A DNA stretch of 64,000 nt from Glandiceps talaboti (taxonomy: Eukaryota > Hemichordata > Enteropneusta > Spengelidae). Position numbers and translations under genes: made by a program. Shown here piece by piece: positions 1-34,114 of this stretch. Every line of letters begins with the position of its first letter. Position 1 is the stretch's first letter. The notes beneath the pieces are model-generated. The model was not told where the DNA came from. It did not search any database and saw nothing but the letters and a program-made list of their open reading frames with translations. Location of the stretch: NCBI RefSeq assembly GCF_964340395.1, contig NC_135550.1, positions 7,390,601-7,454,600 on the forward strand, in the 5' to 3' direction.

Positions 1-330
1 TGTATTGAATACAATTCTGAATTTGCTGTCCCCATCATGAAGACACAAATGCCTGACACTATAGGTTTAAATATGTATGGTTTTGGAACTGAAAGCATAT
101 TGATTACATCTAAGTATTCCACAACATTCTGAATTTCTTTGCACTTTCATGAAGTCACAAATGTCTTACATTTACATGTGTATTGGTAATGCATTTGGTG
201 TAGGAAAGTGAAAGCTATATTTGTCAGACCTCAGTGTGCATAAAATCCTTAGTTTGCTAGCACTTCATGACATCACAAATGTCTGACATTATATAGTTAT
301 TGTGTTATGAGTATAAATAGATATTTGAAT
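1..330. repeat. Degenerate tandem repeat, ~116-bp unit, 3 copies
   Basis: The motif CATGAAGWCACAAATGYCT recurs near 37, 148 and 267, each time preceded by a related stretch ending in TTTGCT or TTTGCA. The spacing is about 111-119 bp. The copies are diverged and no coding signal is visible. From 331 to 720 I see nothing recognisable. Confidence 0.55.
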
Positions 331-720
331 ACACTATGTAGGTGATGTGATGTCCTTAGATACTCCCCACAAATGTCCCCACTACAGTTTTTCACAAATC
401 ACACATGTGAATGTGTGTTTACTCTGTGTCTGTGTTTCTGTGTATGTATCAGTGAATGACAGTTAAAACCACCACATCAAATGCCTTGGTATTAAGTGAT
501 GACTACTTATGGTGTCTAGTTGGGAAATAAACAAGATTATACCACATGTGTATGATTACATGTATAGTCAAAATGTTTTATTTTTTTTGTTTTCTAAAAA
601 ACTTCCTCTACAACTACTAAGTTGTTTGGGCTGAAATAGTAACATAATAGTAATTAGTAGTACCAAAAGAAATATTACAGTTGTGCTACAGTAACAAAAA
701 AAATTGTACTCTTTTTAGTT

Positions 721-906
721 ACTGTAGGGGGCAGGATATTGTGCACTTTTTTCTCTTTTTTTTTGGGGGGGGGCATGAAATTTTTATACTTTTGAAAGGG
801 GGGGCTGTGAAATTTTGGTCACAGTGGATGGGGGGGCCAGGAAAAAAACCAAGTTAGAGATAATTTCTCCCCAGGCCCACCCCCTGCCGTAAATTCTGTC
901 CGGTCC
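721..906. mobile_element. Remnant of poly-G-rich TIR element
   Basis: Alternating G-runs and A/T-runs, ending with a block that, read on the minus strand, starts TAAGGGACCGGACAGAATTT. This resembles the ends of the complete element at 39249-40080 and the remnants near 38.1-38.6 kb. The left end is not clearly definable. Confidence 0.45.
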
Positions 907-1019
907 CTTAGACCTGTATCACTCAGTCTCACTTGTATTGCTTGTAAACAACATTATACATAGCAACATAATTATGAACCATTTGAAAAGTATTCCCTAC
1001 TCTGCGATAAACAACATGG

Positions 1020-1389
1020 ATTTATTTAGAAGTGAACGGTCGTGCGAAACCCCAACTCACAGGTTTGATTGATAACCTAACCGAACTATTTGACCGACGT
1101 AGACAACTTGAAATAGATCTGTGCATTATGGTCTTTAGCCTCAAGGCCTTCGAAACGTTCCCCTCCAACGTCTACTTGTTAAATTGACAATCATGGGGCA
1201 AGAAATAACATCAAGTTATGGATACAAAACTTCCTGACCTCACGGCATCAAACAGTTGTCATCGACGGACAGTCATCATCCAACTCTTCTGTCATCTCCG
1301 GTGTTTCCCAGGGGACCGTACTCGACCCCCCCCCCCATTATTCCTCACATACATAAATGACATACTCAATATATGTCACTTCAAAAAAA

Positions 1390-1420
<31 letters not shown>

Positions 1421-2060
1421 CAATAAATAAATAAATAGTAAATATATAAATACTCAATATATGTCACTTCGCAAGTAAAGGCTGTTCCCAGATGACCTAA
1501 TCGTATTATACAGAAAAATCAACACTCCGGCTGTCATGGAAACACTACAAAAGGATATAAATTCTCTTTTGCAATTGGGAACAAACTGGCAGATGAAATT
1601 TAACGTAACACGTCAAAATACTTCATTATGCACGTCAAACACAAGCAAATTTCACTCCACATCAATATCACGTGAACAATACCATTCTTCAGAAAGTAGG
1701 CCACCATCCATACCTAGGTGTAGAACTGTCAAACAATCTTTCACGGGCTCAAAACATTCATCAAACTATTGACAAAGTAAATAGCGTACTTGAACTGTGC
1801 TGTAAAGAAAGCTTTGGAATTGTTCGCAAGACACAAAGGTAACAGCATACAAAACACTTGTTGGACCCAGACGCAAATACTGTAGCGTAGTCTGGTATCC
1901 ATACCAGAAAACCCATCAGGAACAAATAGAAAATAAAGTACAAAGATGAACAGCTAGGTTTATTGGTATATTACTGTTGCAGATACAGTAAACTCACTGG
2001 TCTGTTAGAGAATGTAAGGTCCTCATACCTACTACATGTATTATGTATAATACAAATTGG
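1020..2060 (+). mobile_element. LINE ORF2 (reverse transcriptase) fragment, degenerate
   Basis: Translated pieces match the reverse transcriptase of CR1/Jockey-type non-LTR retrotransposons. SGVSQGTVL near 1300-1326 corresponds to the usual SGVPQGTVLGP. LTYINDI follows, then LFPDDLIVLY near 1483-1512, which is the catalytic F/YADD box with P for A. After that come a thumb-like segment with NSLLQLGTNWQMKFN and the block GHHPYLGVEL. Several frame changes and stops show it is dead. It is interrupted at 1383-1449 by an A-rich insertion. The clade assignment rests on motifs only. Confidence 0.8.
1362..1470 (+). mobile_element. Tail-only retroinsertion with 21-bp target-site duplication
   Basis: A 67-bp A-rich tract of AAAT repeats (1383-1449) is flanked by an exact 21-bp direct repeat, 1362-1382 and 1450-1470, beginning ATACTCAATATATGTCAC. 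The repeat is the reverse-transcriptase sequence of the host LINE. This is what insertion of an extremely 5'-truncated retrotransposon, with only its tail copied, would leave. Confidence 0.75.
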
Positions 2061-2462
2061 AATCTGATGAGATGTGGTGATTTGTTGTGTCGATAACATG
2101 TAGTGGCCGAAAAAGAAAGTATTCAATGCGTATTAACCCCTTCGTATTGAAGAGTAGAACAATTTAGATTGACTTCTTTAAATTTATAAACTATCTATAC
2201 CATTACGGAACGTTCAACTTTTGCCCCAAAGTGCAATATGTGAAGTATATTCGCCACTGATTGTGAAATACACATGTACCCAAGTATTTACATGACATAC
2301 TAGTGTGGTAGGTAGGTAATGCATTGTATATGCATAATGTGTAAAGTTACGTTTGAGTGTCACTCCTGAAGTAATATTTAAAAAATGAGGTCAAGAAAAA
2401 AATTCCACAGTTCAGACAAGGTCGTGCCACTGCCATCAAAATTCAAAACACAATGACCTCCC

Positions 2463-2640
2463 CCCATGCAAAATGTATGTATGTATGTATGTATCTATGT
2501 ATGTATGTATGTAGGTAGGTATTATGTATGTATGTATGTATGTATGTATGTATGTATGTATGTATGTATGTATGTATATGTGTGTGTATATGTGTGTATG
2601 GGTGTATGTATGTATGTATGTATGTATGTATGTATGTGTG

Positions 2641-2673
<33 letters not shown>

Positions 2674-2690
2674 ACGTGTATGTGTGTATG
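2463..2690. repeat. (TATG)n / (TG)n microsatellite
   Basis: Imperfect GTAT repeats grade into TG repeats. The open frames across it are repeat artefacts. The flanks 2061-2460 and 2691-3550 show no gene or element I recognise. A 35-bp piece at 3283-3317 (GAGATACACTATTAGCTGGT) resembles 21466-21488. Confidence 0.9.
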
Positions 2691-3559
2691 TGTCAGCGTT
2701 TGTATGTATTTGGCATTCGGCTAATTCATAAAGGATAAAGACCCCAGGTCAAACTACAATTAAATATTTCTTGGCTTTCAATTTGTCGACAATTTTTATG
2801 TCTCCAGGCTTCCCTTTCCAACGAATAAGTTATTAGGAAATAACCATCGATTCAAATAGTTAACATTGTTCTTGAAAACTTGTTCTGTCTTGCTTTCTAG
2901 CTACAACATGTGGCTCGGTGTCAGAATTGGATGCTTCAAGATAAGTCTCTACAACAACCCAAATATGCAATCATTCTTTGTGATAATAAAAACACCTCAG
3001 CCACTGTGTACACAAAAATAAACACATTACTCATTTGTACAAGACTTCTTAATTTATTGTACACTGATAACCTGCTGCCATATAGCTGCATGTCTTCGTA
3101 GTTGCAGGTATGTAGACCATAAACAATCACCAAGAGCGAAACTTTGAAACAGTGAGTCAACATTTTGACAGCCAAAGGGCATAAACAAGCCTATCACATG
3201 ATGATGATGATCAGAGCTAAAGAATAACACCGAGGGTGAAACAAGAGATTCATTCCCAGTATTATCAGAACAAATAGCTTGCTTACTGCCCTGTCGAGAT
3301 ACACTATTAGCTGGTCGTACCTTCTGGTCATCGTCTTACGCCGAGGGCAAACGATGTGCCTCGGCAGTGCTGTAATACCAGGGCTTACTATGTATCGATA
3401 TCTCGACAGCGCCGCATACAGGCAGGACAGGCATCATGTCCAAAAAAAAAATCTAAAAAGGATATGTCGTGTTTCCATGGTTCCTATACCTTAAAAAGAA
3501 TGGTATGATTTCTACAAATCTTTCATGATAGAAAAGTTTGGTTTTAAAAATAGTGCATC

Positions 3560-3870
3560 ACTATCTTCTCAGGCATGTAACGAGGCGTGACTGCTGGTTC
3601 GAACCTCGTCGCTTCCGTTTGTTTATAAGATTATGAACCACGATTGTGCCCCTTGGAGTCAACCCAGCTGTATAACTGGGGATCTAGTAGGATAGCGGTC
3701 GCAAAGGGAATGCTTTGAATAGTGCGCTAAAGACGCTATAATGGATTTATGCTCACCGGGTAGATGAGGAAAGTATAAAGGTCGTTGTGCCGTTATAGAT
3801 CCGTACCAGGGGTAATAAATGTAAAACGCTTTAAGCACAGAGTGGGAAAGCGCTACATAAAAAAAACAAC
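3560..3870 (+). mobile_element. tRNA-derived SINE
   Basis: A pol III B-box, GGTTCGAACC at 3596-3605, lies in a tRNA-like head. A body of about 200 bp follows, then a tail with AACGCTTTAAGCACAGAGTG and GAAAGCGCTACATAAA followed by an A-run near 3858-3870. Tails of the type AAAGCGCTATATAAA are common at the 3' ends of SINEs in marine invertebrates. A boxes are not clear and no target-site duplication was found. Confidence 0.6.
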
Positions 3871-4174
3871 TTTGCTCTTGATTTATTATCATGTATTTAT
3901 CAATAAAACTGACTTTTACATAATTAATCCCACAATAGATCGAGACAACATTTACAAAATATATTGGCATATCTGTTTATCACCCAAATCCAAAGAAGAT
4001 CTTTCGATTATTTTGTCAATTTTTAATTTCTTAGTGTGCATGAGCATAAGGAAGTATGCATAGAAAATCGTCTCCCACACCATAGAGATGAAAGCATTTG
4101 AATTGGATGCAACGAATGTTTGGTTGATATTTTTATTGCCATTGAAAGGGCCCACTTGTCCAGTTATTAGGTGG

Positions 4175-4180
4175 TATAAA
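4175..4180 (+). promoter_or_regulatory. Candidate TATA box of the first SLC3-like gene
   Basis: TATAAA lies 195 bp upstream of the ATG at 4370, placing transcription start near 4205 and giving a 5' UTR of about 165 nt. A short GA-rich stretch at 4291-4312 lies within that leader. The paralogue has a similar TATAAG at a similar distance from its ATG. Confidence 0.45.
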
Positions 4181-4369
4181 ACGTCAGTTGACGCGGTGTC
4201 GGTAAATAGGGGCGTGTACTGTAGATGATCTCCAACCCCAATAGAAGGTAATACACTAACAGCTGAGGTTACCTGGGCACACCTTTCTACAGAGAGAGAG
4301 AGAGAAAGAGAGCCAAGTTTTTTTTCCAGTTTTCAGACCCGTTTGTTTTGTGTAGACTCGCACTGCACC

Positions 4370-16756
<12,387 letters not shown>

Positions 16757-18162
16757 GAACATACACGAGTAAAGGATGCTTCATACTAATCTGTATCTTG
16801 TGAATTAGAACTTCTTATCAAATCTAAGTTGTGAATATGTCGTTTTTGGACGTCCAATCACAGAGAGCCCAGGAACCGTGTTATAAACCTATCATGCCTA
16901 CAGTGAGGAGAGTGACGTCTTAAATCGCATTGGATGTCTGATATTATACAAGAATGTATTCCAAAAAATTGTCGTAATTTTACATTGATTAAAGCATAGT
17001 GAAAGTGATATCATCACAGTGTACTTGTCGTCTGTAATACTGTATACTGTTACGACACTAGAGAAGGAAAGGTTTTTTTTCTAGTGTGTGGTTATAGGAA
17101 GAGTCCAAAAGACGCCCCCCCCCCCCCAGTAACTGCCGCCACCACCACCACCAACACCAACACCACTGCACCACAACATGGATGCGGAATCGTTTGTTTG
17201 TAATCTTCAACACCTTAACGTATCTCAGCAGATTCGACACGTACGCACAAAGTTTCAAACATAGGTAAAGGTGTAATTTCAGGTACCGATCCCCCCCCCC
17301 CGGCCTTTTTTTTCATTCACCTTCAAAATTAATCACCAACGCCGAAGAAATGGTATTGACATGTAAATTAGTTATCAGATAAGACTTTTATAAAATGGCC
17401 GACACTGTATGTTATCCATGGGTTCTGTAAGTGTGTTTTACTGATGCCGTAAAGAGGTGTGGCGGCATTACGACGATGTATGTTATTGTATACTGTCGTG
17501 CGTGTCTTGAACTGAGCACACCTTTAATATGTGATATGACCCATGACAGTATTTCTACAACAATAGTTAGTAATACCAAAGGTATATCCATACTAACTGA
17601 CAACACTACTTACATGCAGCAGTCACTGATATGGTTACTTCTACAAAGGAACTCACACAGAAAGAAAACAACAACACCGTTTTATATGCACATGATGACA
17701 TTCTTTTTTTTGCCTATGGCACGCACCATTACTTAATAAAATGTGTTCAGTCTCTTAATTGCTAGTAGCATGCAACAGTCACAGTCACCGATTACAATCC
17801 ATAGAGCAAACCATGGTATCTTGAGAAATGGATTTTATGGGGAAAATGTGATACCAAAGATAGGATAACTTGGTCTAACATGTAAAGCATTGAAAACTGC
17901 TCTATGTAACTTTATATAAATCCAAACTTTCCCCGTTTGACATTTTACCCTCGGATTTTGCCCTTTATCCCTACATGCAATGGTTAACAACACAGTATCA
18001 GATATTTAAAATAAGTAACACACCAGTTTGGTTATCATCATTGCATCGAGAACTTTATCTTGTAAGCATGGAAATCAATCACTGATGTAGTATGGACAGT
18101 GTCGTTAAAGTGTGTAGTCTCCGTGATACGTTGGCATGATTTCAGACCCATCCGCATTGCAA
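16757..18162. other. 3' flank of paralogue A and intergenic spacer
   Basis: ATTAAA at 16988-16993, about 230 nt past the stop, is a candidate polyadenylation signal. C-runs occur at 17115 and 17290. No other feature is recognisable before the second gene. Confidence 0.5.
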
Positions 18163-18168
18163 TATAAG
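18163..18168 (+). promoter_or_regulatory. Candidate TATA box of the second SLC3-like gene
   Basis: TATAAG lies 201 bp upstream of the ATG at 18364, almost the same distance as TATAAA in paralogue A (195 bp). This conserved spacing is the main support. Confidence 0.4.
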
Positions 18169-18363
18169 TGTGACAGGTACAAAGTAAATTGACCGACTGC
18201 TTGATTGGCTATCAGTTGCGCAAACAGAGGTGTGGCCAGCGGGGCAAAGCATCACACCATCGATAGACAGCATTACTACAGACAGAAGCTCACCTCCACA
18301 TATACAGATTTACGTAGTAGTTGTCTCCTTGCGAATCTGTCTCTCAAGGTGAAAACACAAACC

Positions 18364-27569
<9,206 letters not shown>

Positions 27570-28251
27570 CCACTGAATGAAATACATTTGATCGATCGCG
27601 ATGTTACTATAAAATGACATTTCTATGGAGTGAGTTAATATCAATGGATCATCAAAGTCTATGGATCTAATTTGAGTTGGTGTAATTTATAACAGTATCA
27701 CATATTCATGGTTTCTTCAGAAAAAAATCAACTTATTGGGCACATTTATTGTATGACGTCACTAAGCATTGAAATATAAAGAATGTGTTGAACTAATCAA
27801 TTGACCTTACGGATTGACCCTAGCGCTGTATACTTAACCATTAATAAAAAAAGTGTCAAGATGACAAATTATTGAATTTACCATGGTAATCCTGTAATCG
27901 CTTTTAATCCCCTGTCGAAATGGTGTTTCATTTATACGCAATACGTGAAAACTTTATCATGTGAAGTTGTTTAGGTTAATGGTACGGGATTCAAATTTGG
28001 GGTCAGAACGGAACGGCAAATCAAACCTGTGGCATAAAATGTGACCCTCCCCTAGTCCCCTGGTCTAAAGGGTAGTGGTACTTGGGGCTTCAAATCTCAA
28101 GATGCTTCACCCCATTTGAAGCCGCAGATTGCCTCTTTGACAAGGGTTTGGGGTGTTACCTTAATGGGTAACGGGTACAGACGCATCTTCGATCAACCCA
28201 GTGATCAACAGGTTAACGTGTACATACAATCTGTAAATAGACGACTGAAAA

Positions 28252-28306
<55 letters not shown>

Positions 28307-28775
28307 CTTTAAATAAGGTTCATTTAAAATAAAATTAAATAAGTGCCACCAGCTTTGTGAGTAAATGCACTACAAACTCATTCCTAATTACCCAGTTTCC
28401 ATATACCGTAAAGGTCAGAGGTCAAGGTAATAAAATTCCATAAACATTCCTTGTGGTTACGTGTGTAGTGGGGCAATTTTTATGGCTTATGAACCATTTC
28501 TCACATTTGGTTGTTTGTCGAATAAACTTCCAATTTACTTTTACCACCCGTCTGTTGTTTTCTGATCTCGGCCTTATAAGTTATGTAATCAGTGCGTTAA
28601 TCGTGTACGATGCCATCGATGGGTCCTTTGGTCATTGACTTTCTGGCATACGAAGATACAAGAAAATTTTATTATCTCTCGAAGGGAAATTACGGTGACG
28701 GGTTCTATACATTAAAACCATATTACAATACAGATACAATATAAAAATGTACACAGGGTTTATGCACACGCATTT
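27570..28775. other. 3' flank of paralogue B and intergenic spacer
   Basis: AATAAA at 27843-27848 is a candidate polyadenylation signal. A (CA)n tract lies at 28251-28305 and a perfect DR1 motif at 28412-28424. Nothing else is recognised. Confidence 0.5.
28412..28424 (+). promoter_or_regulatory. Perfect DR1 nuclear-receptor motif
   Basis: AGGTCA G AGGTCA is the consensus binding site for RXR/HNF4/COUP-TF-type receptors. It lies about 855 bp past the stop of paralogue B. Whether it is bound cannot be told from sequence. Confidence 0.4.
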
Positions 28776-29082
28776 GATTGTTTCCCCGAGATATGTATCA
28801 GAACATTTCTATCAGAACAAAATGTCGATAATATCGATAATATTGATGTATTTTAATAGCCAACTGTATATGAAAGGGGTAAAATTACACTTGTTTCTAT
28901 GATCGCGCAAGTCCACCCACCGCGAAATAACAACGCGGTGGGTGGACTTGAGCGATCATAGAAACAAGTGTAATTTTACCCCTTTCTTGGTATACAGTTG
29001 GCTATACATCAATATTATCGATATTATCGACATTTTATTGTATTCTGATAGAAATGTTCTGATACATATCTCGGGCAACAAT
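28776..29082. repeat. Long palindrome A (~307 bp)
   Basis: Inverted arms of about 148 bp with a 9-nt loop (28925-28933) and a few small mismatches. The outer arm contains AAGGGGTAAAATTACAC and GATCGCGCA. The innermost stem is AGTCCACCCACCGCG. Confidence 0.85.
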
Positions 29083-29379
29083 AGACTCTCTCACAGTCGT
29101 CGGAGCTTCGCATTACTAAAATTAAAGCTAAACGAATTATTTTATGTACCGACACCATCTACATAGCCGTACTCGAATATCCTTGTACTATCCTTGTAAG
29201 CCCGGGCTTCGCGAAAACACGGAGCGTCGCAGTCACACGTCAACGAATGGTTATCTCTACGTAGTCGATGAGGGCGCACAGTACACAGATATTCGGGTAT
29301 GGTTATGTAGATGGTATCGGTACATACAAAATAATTCGTTTAGCTTTAATTTTAGTAATTTTAGGACTGTGAGAGAGTC
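29083..29379. repeat. Inverted repeat between palindromes A and B
   Basis: Left arm 29083-29181 pairs with right arm 29288-29379, sharing AAATTAAAGCTAAACGAATT and CCATCTACATA. About 105 bp of unpaired sequence separates them. Confidence 0.7.
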
Positions 29380-29473
29380 AAGGGAAACAAGTGCCTGCGT
29401 GTTTATGGCTTTAAAACGAAATACGAACTTTGACCTCTGTAAGTCAGATATGTTGTACATGAAGCTGTACCAC

Positions 29474-29807
29474 AGGCATTTGTTTCCCGAGTTATGGCTC
29501 AGAATATTTCTATCAGAATACAATAAAATGACGATAATATCGTTAATATTGACGTATTAAACCAACACTATATGAAAGGGGTAAAATTACACATGTTTCT
29601 GTGATCGCGCAGTTTCACTAAATGCGAAGGAAGACACATAAAGTGTCTTCCTTCGCATTTAGTGAAACTGCGCGATCACAGAAACATGTGTAATTTTACC
29701 CCTTTCATATAGTGTTGGTTTAATACGTCAATATTAACGATATTATCGTCATTTTAATGTATTCTGATAGAAATATTCTGAGCCATAACTCGGGAAACAA
29801 ATGCCTG
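29474..29807. repeat. Long palindrome B (~334 bp, near perfect)
   Basis: Two arms of about 164 bp with a 5-nt loop at 29638-29642. The outer arm is homologous to that of palindrome A, but the innermost stem (GTTTCACTAAATGCGAAGGA) is unrelated to A's. Confidence 0.9.
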
Positions 29808-30168
29808 TGAGCTGTACCTAGCGACTTGGAACATATCACAATCATAATAAGTGTGCATGTAGCGCTTAAAATTGTACTTAGAAGTTGTAAAATTGTTTGT
29901 TGAGCCATACCGAAGCGACCATACTAAAGTATGGGTGTAGTGTTTTTGAACATGAACATATAGTCATGTTTACAAATAAATGTTACCATTTCGTCTGCAA
30001 AATGTGACAAAAGTGCAAGATTTTTATCCCAGAATGCCGTATCAATTTGTCTATTTGAAGATCTTTGAAATCTCGAAATCAGATATTACACCTTTCCAAG
30101 TAGTATCGTCTTATGAATATTCAAAATTTGAAATCCGGCGGGATATTGTATTTTTGACGATCTCCGAC

Positions 30169-30257
30169 ACACATCACATCACATCACATCACATCACATC
30201 ACATCACATCACATCACATCGCATCACATCACATCACATCACATCACATCACATCAG
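30169..30257. repeat. (CACAT)n microsatellite
   Basis: About 17 pentanucleotide units. From 30258 to 31071 is the presumed upstream flank and 5' UTR of the CXC gene, with no clear TATA box. Confidence 0.95.
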
Positions 30258-31071
30258 AGCACTCTCTCCGTGTTCTTGTTCATTGTCAACTGTGCACATT
30301 CAACGAGTATTTTCAAAACGTGTCGGAAGTCAACGTTAACAGTCTCATGTGTTACAAAGTATATAATTGTATTAGAAACAAACAGTAAATTGTATCTAGG
30401 CTACCCGGCTGTGTGAGGTCTAATTGATTAATGAGATAGTAATACGAGCTAGGCCATGTTATTACTTGTAATTAAGTGAATGTTGCATGTGTCACTACAA
30501 GTGATAAATCACAACTTTTAATGAATTCAACTATAGTGGAAAAGGGTATTTCCAAAACTGTTTATCTCTGAATTAAATTAACTATAGTTCATAAACACTT
30601 CCTAAATAAGGAAAAGAATTGAAGTTTACTGTAAACATGTTATTTACTAACCATATTTGTATTACGGAATGAAGCTTTGAATTTGAATAAAATGTGAATG
30701 TAGGGTGTATGCGGAAAAGCCAACGGATACGAGTAGAGATCTTGTGGGACAAAGGAGAGCAACACGTCTTTACTTACGGTAACTGATCTGCGTCGTAGTA
30801 GGAATACTACGGAGAACTAATTGATTCAATCTAGTCTGAACTGTTGTAAGTGAAGGAAAACGCTGGGAAAACGGATCCAAAGCTCTCGTATTGTTGGTTT
30901 AAGCATACATCTTCTTCACCAAAAGTAATGTTTTGAGTGCTTGTGAGTTTATCCACTGAATACGTGTCCTGAGATTCTGGTACCTCTGAGATAGACTGTG
31001 TGCGCGTGCGTCTGAGATTACAACTTGAATTTGGTCAATAGCTATCACCACCAAAGACAAGTCGATAACAC

Positions 31072-34000
31072 ATGTCTATCGGAAGCTCGTGTAGCGGCAG
31101 TAGTAGTACCAGTAAGCGAAGCTTCGGATCATCTGGAATTAGCGATTGCGAAGTGGACGAATTACTGAGATCCATGGACATGAGTTTCTACGAGACACAG
31201 CTAGGTATGTTAAAAGTTGTTCGTTTTGAAAACTTGAATCAATGTAACCAAAAATAGAGTTGCCTGGTTCCGATTCTCTATAGTTACAAGAAGAATCCAC
31301 AGGCACACGTATTTCTGCTTTATATAGATTAAGTAAAATATCAAACGAATCCTGCTATTACAAATGTATCAATATGCGCTCTATACTAGAATATAACTAG
31401 TTCAAGAATAGGCAGTGGAGAATCACTATCTATATTTCAAGTCAAAACGTCATATTTAGCCAGTAGACAAGGACAGGGACAATCTAAGAAATATTACTCG
31501 ACCCTATGGAAGAATCTACGTTGTACTAGCTGTGATAGACTAGTTCCTATACAGTACCATTTATACCTCCACTCACTGGTTTAGTTAGAGGCCACATTGG
31601 CATCCTCATAGACTACAGCTGTGCCGATTCAATACAGACTGGACAACCAACACAAGTCGATTGATTGACTAAGCTGCACTGCACTGCTTGAAAGTACAGC
31701 TTCTGGCTTAAAAAGAACGTTGTTATTACATTTGTATATTTTGTTTACAGTTTGTACTGTATAAATTATGCAAGTAACGCTTGTGTACTGTAGTTGAGCT
31801 GTGCCAATTTGAAACAAGGGAAAGTTTGGAAAGATATTGTTTCGCGCCATTTTCAAGTACTTACTTGGGGCCGAACATGACATTTGATACACGGTAATAA
31901 AGCGTGGGCTCGTTTATCAACGTCATCGAAACAATCCGAGCAAAACAAACAGATGCTTCACCTTGTCAATAGCTACCTATTAGACTCAACATTACTCATG
32001 TAACTAATATTCGAAGAGATTACAAGTCAACATATGATAACCTGCGTGGTTCTAAAGTTTATGTAGTGCTGACAGTTAGTTTTGCCTACCCGTCATAATC
32101 ACTATCGATCCCCTCATTCAAGATGTTTCCTGTGACTGTCTCACAACAAAAAGGAAACATGGAAAAGCGGACGGCATTAGGGCATGCATAGACTTTTAGA
32201 ACTAGGATGAAGTACTTGCATTAACCCAAACTGAAGCAAGTGCATGATAAAAGTGTTGAATATTTTTTTCCTCCAGATTATGCCTCGCCTTTGGCGAAAA
32301 GAAACAAGAAAGCACGACTCGACTCGGATTTATCTGTCACAGGTAGTGGTGAACGTGTAACTGGAAGCAGTCCGGATAAACCAACGTCTTGTAGATGCAA
32401 GACTAGCTGTATTAATATTCGATGTAGATGCCACAAAGACGGCAAAATGTGTGGTTCTTCCTGTAAATGCACTGATTGTAGGAATCCGATGAATCTATTA
32501 GGGGTCATGACCGAGTTTGGTGTTGATGTCGACAAGTGTAAAGAAGACCCCTGTTTGATGCAATTTTTGACGCGGGTAAGAACAGTAAATTTTTCCTCAA
32601 CGGTCAACTCCGACCTGTGTCATCGAATCGTGTGTAGTTCCTCTAACCCGTCCCCCCCCCCCCCGTGTTGTGTTCTACATCAAGGCACTCAGATTCGTCA
32701 GAGTGACTGTCACTATGCACCACAAGTTCTATTTTCTGACATTATGATACATGAGTTCACAATTTGTGTCAAGGATGACAGAATACAACTTACTGATATT
32801 CGCAAAGTTTTGATATGTGACACAAGTGTGATGAATTAATACTTAGAACAAATGTTTGCATGTATTACATGTATTCTGAGGTGACAACACTAAGAGTCGA
32901 TGTCAAATAATGACTAATTACGGGCAGCTGGAGATAGTCTGGATGCCAACATGGTTTCTAACTAAACCACGTCTAGTCAAAGTCCCCCAATCAGCACAAA
33001 AAGTTGTTCATCCAATCAGTGAACCCCAATTGTTATGGTGAAGTAAACGGTGTATAATTAACATCCTGAGCTGACAAATATACCATATTTGGACATCACA
33101 TAACTGTCACAATAAACACTAACTTTATGAGGGACGGTGTTATTGGTTAGAATATAATATTGTGATTGATTAACAAGATGTGGTGCTAAGGATTGTGTGG
33201 GTGGCTGTGAATGAGTTTTAAATTGCTTCATTATATGCATCTCAGGACTTCTATAGAGTAACGACTTTGACTGCACTATGAGTGGAGGTGTAAATGGTAA
33301 CGATACTGTATAGGAACTAGACTGGTAGCTGGAAGAGCAATGGCGTTATCACAATGTTTAGCAACTTTTCATATTTGTCAATATTATTTGCATTAAATTA
33401 AGGCAACGACAACACTTCGGTTTATTCATTTATGGTGTTGATGATTTTATCATCCAATCATTTGAGCATTGTAAAATTATGTTAATTGTTTATAAGAATT
33501 TATAATTGAAATAAATTGTGGATTCACTTTAGAAGGGAGCAAGCTGAAGGATATAGCTAGGCCTAGACTAGGAGTCATTGTTCTTATTATATTGCTGTCT
33601 CATGAATACGTATTAGATTATAAATGCATATTCATGACTACCCGAGTCGGCCCTCAAGAGTCAAGAATATTCAATGTCCATCTAATCCATATTCATGTCT
33701 GGGTATGGATGGCTTTGTAAAATATCTTAATATGTCGCTGTATTTTGTCCATTAATTTATATATTTCATTGTCCATGTCAACTAAATCGTTAGATTGAAA
33801 GATTCCCCATATATTGTTTGTGCTAAGTTAAACTCTGCGTGGTAGTGTAGGCCAAGAAAAGAAATTGTGTGTTTCTGATAACGCAACCGACCGTACTTTA
33901 TGTCTCCCCCCCCCCCGACCCTAAACATTTTCTAAACATATTAAAAGAAATGTTTTGTCTACTTGACCTTCGATGTACGTCTATTTTCTTTCCCCAGTCG

Positions 34001-34080
34001 ATGCCTGTACCTATTTCATCAAACTGTCACTGAAGGGGTATTCTGACCGACATTTTGTTTGTTTTTGGGTCGAAGCAATG

Positions 34081-34114
<34 letters not shown>

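Noticed and set aside
3570-3640. A tRNA gene around GGTTCGAACC
   Set aside because: Only the B box is good; there is no cloverleaf, and the downstream body and tail make it a SINE.
29144-29560. 138-codon frame
   Set aside because: Lies across the inverted repeat and palindrome B; the apparent frame is a by-product of the repeat structure.
32240-32276. Upstream Met in the second CXC-gene exon frame
   Set aside because: These codons lie before a good acceptor (TTTCCTCCAG) and the first exon joins in phase at 32277, so they are intronic.
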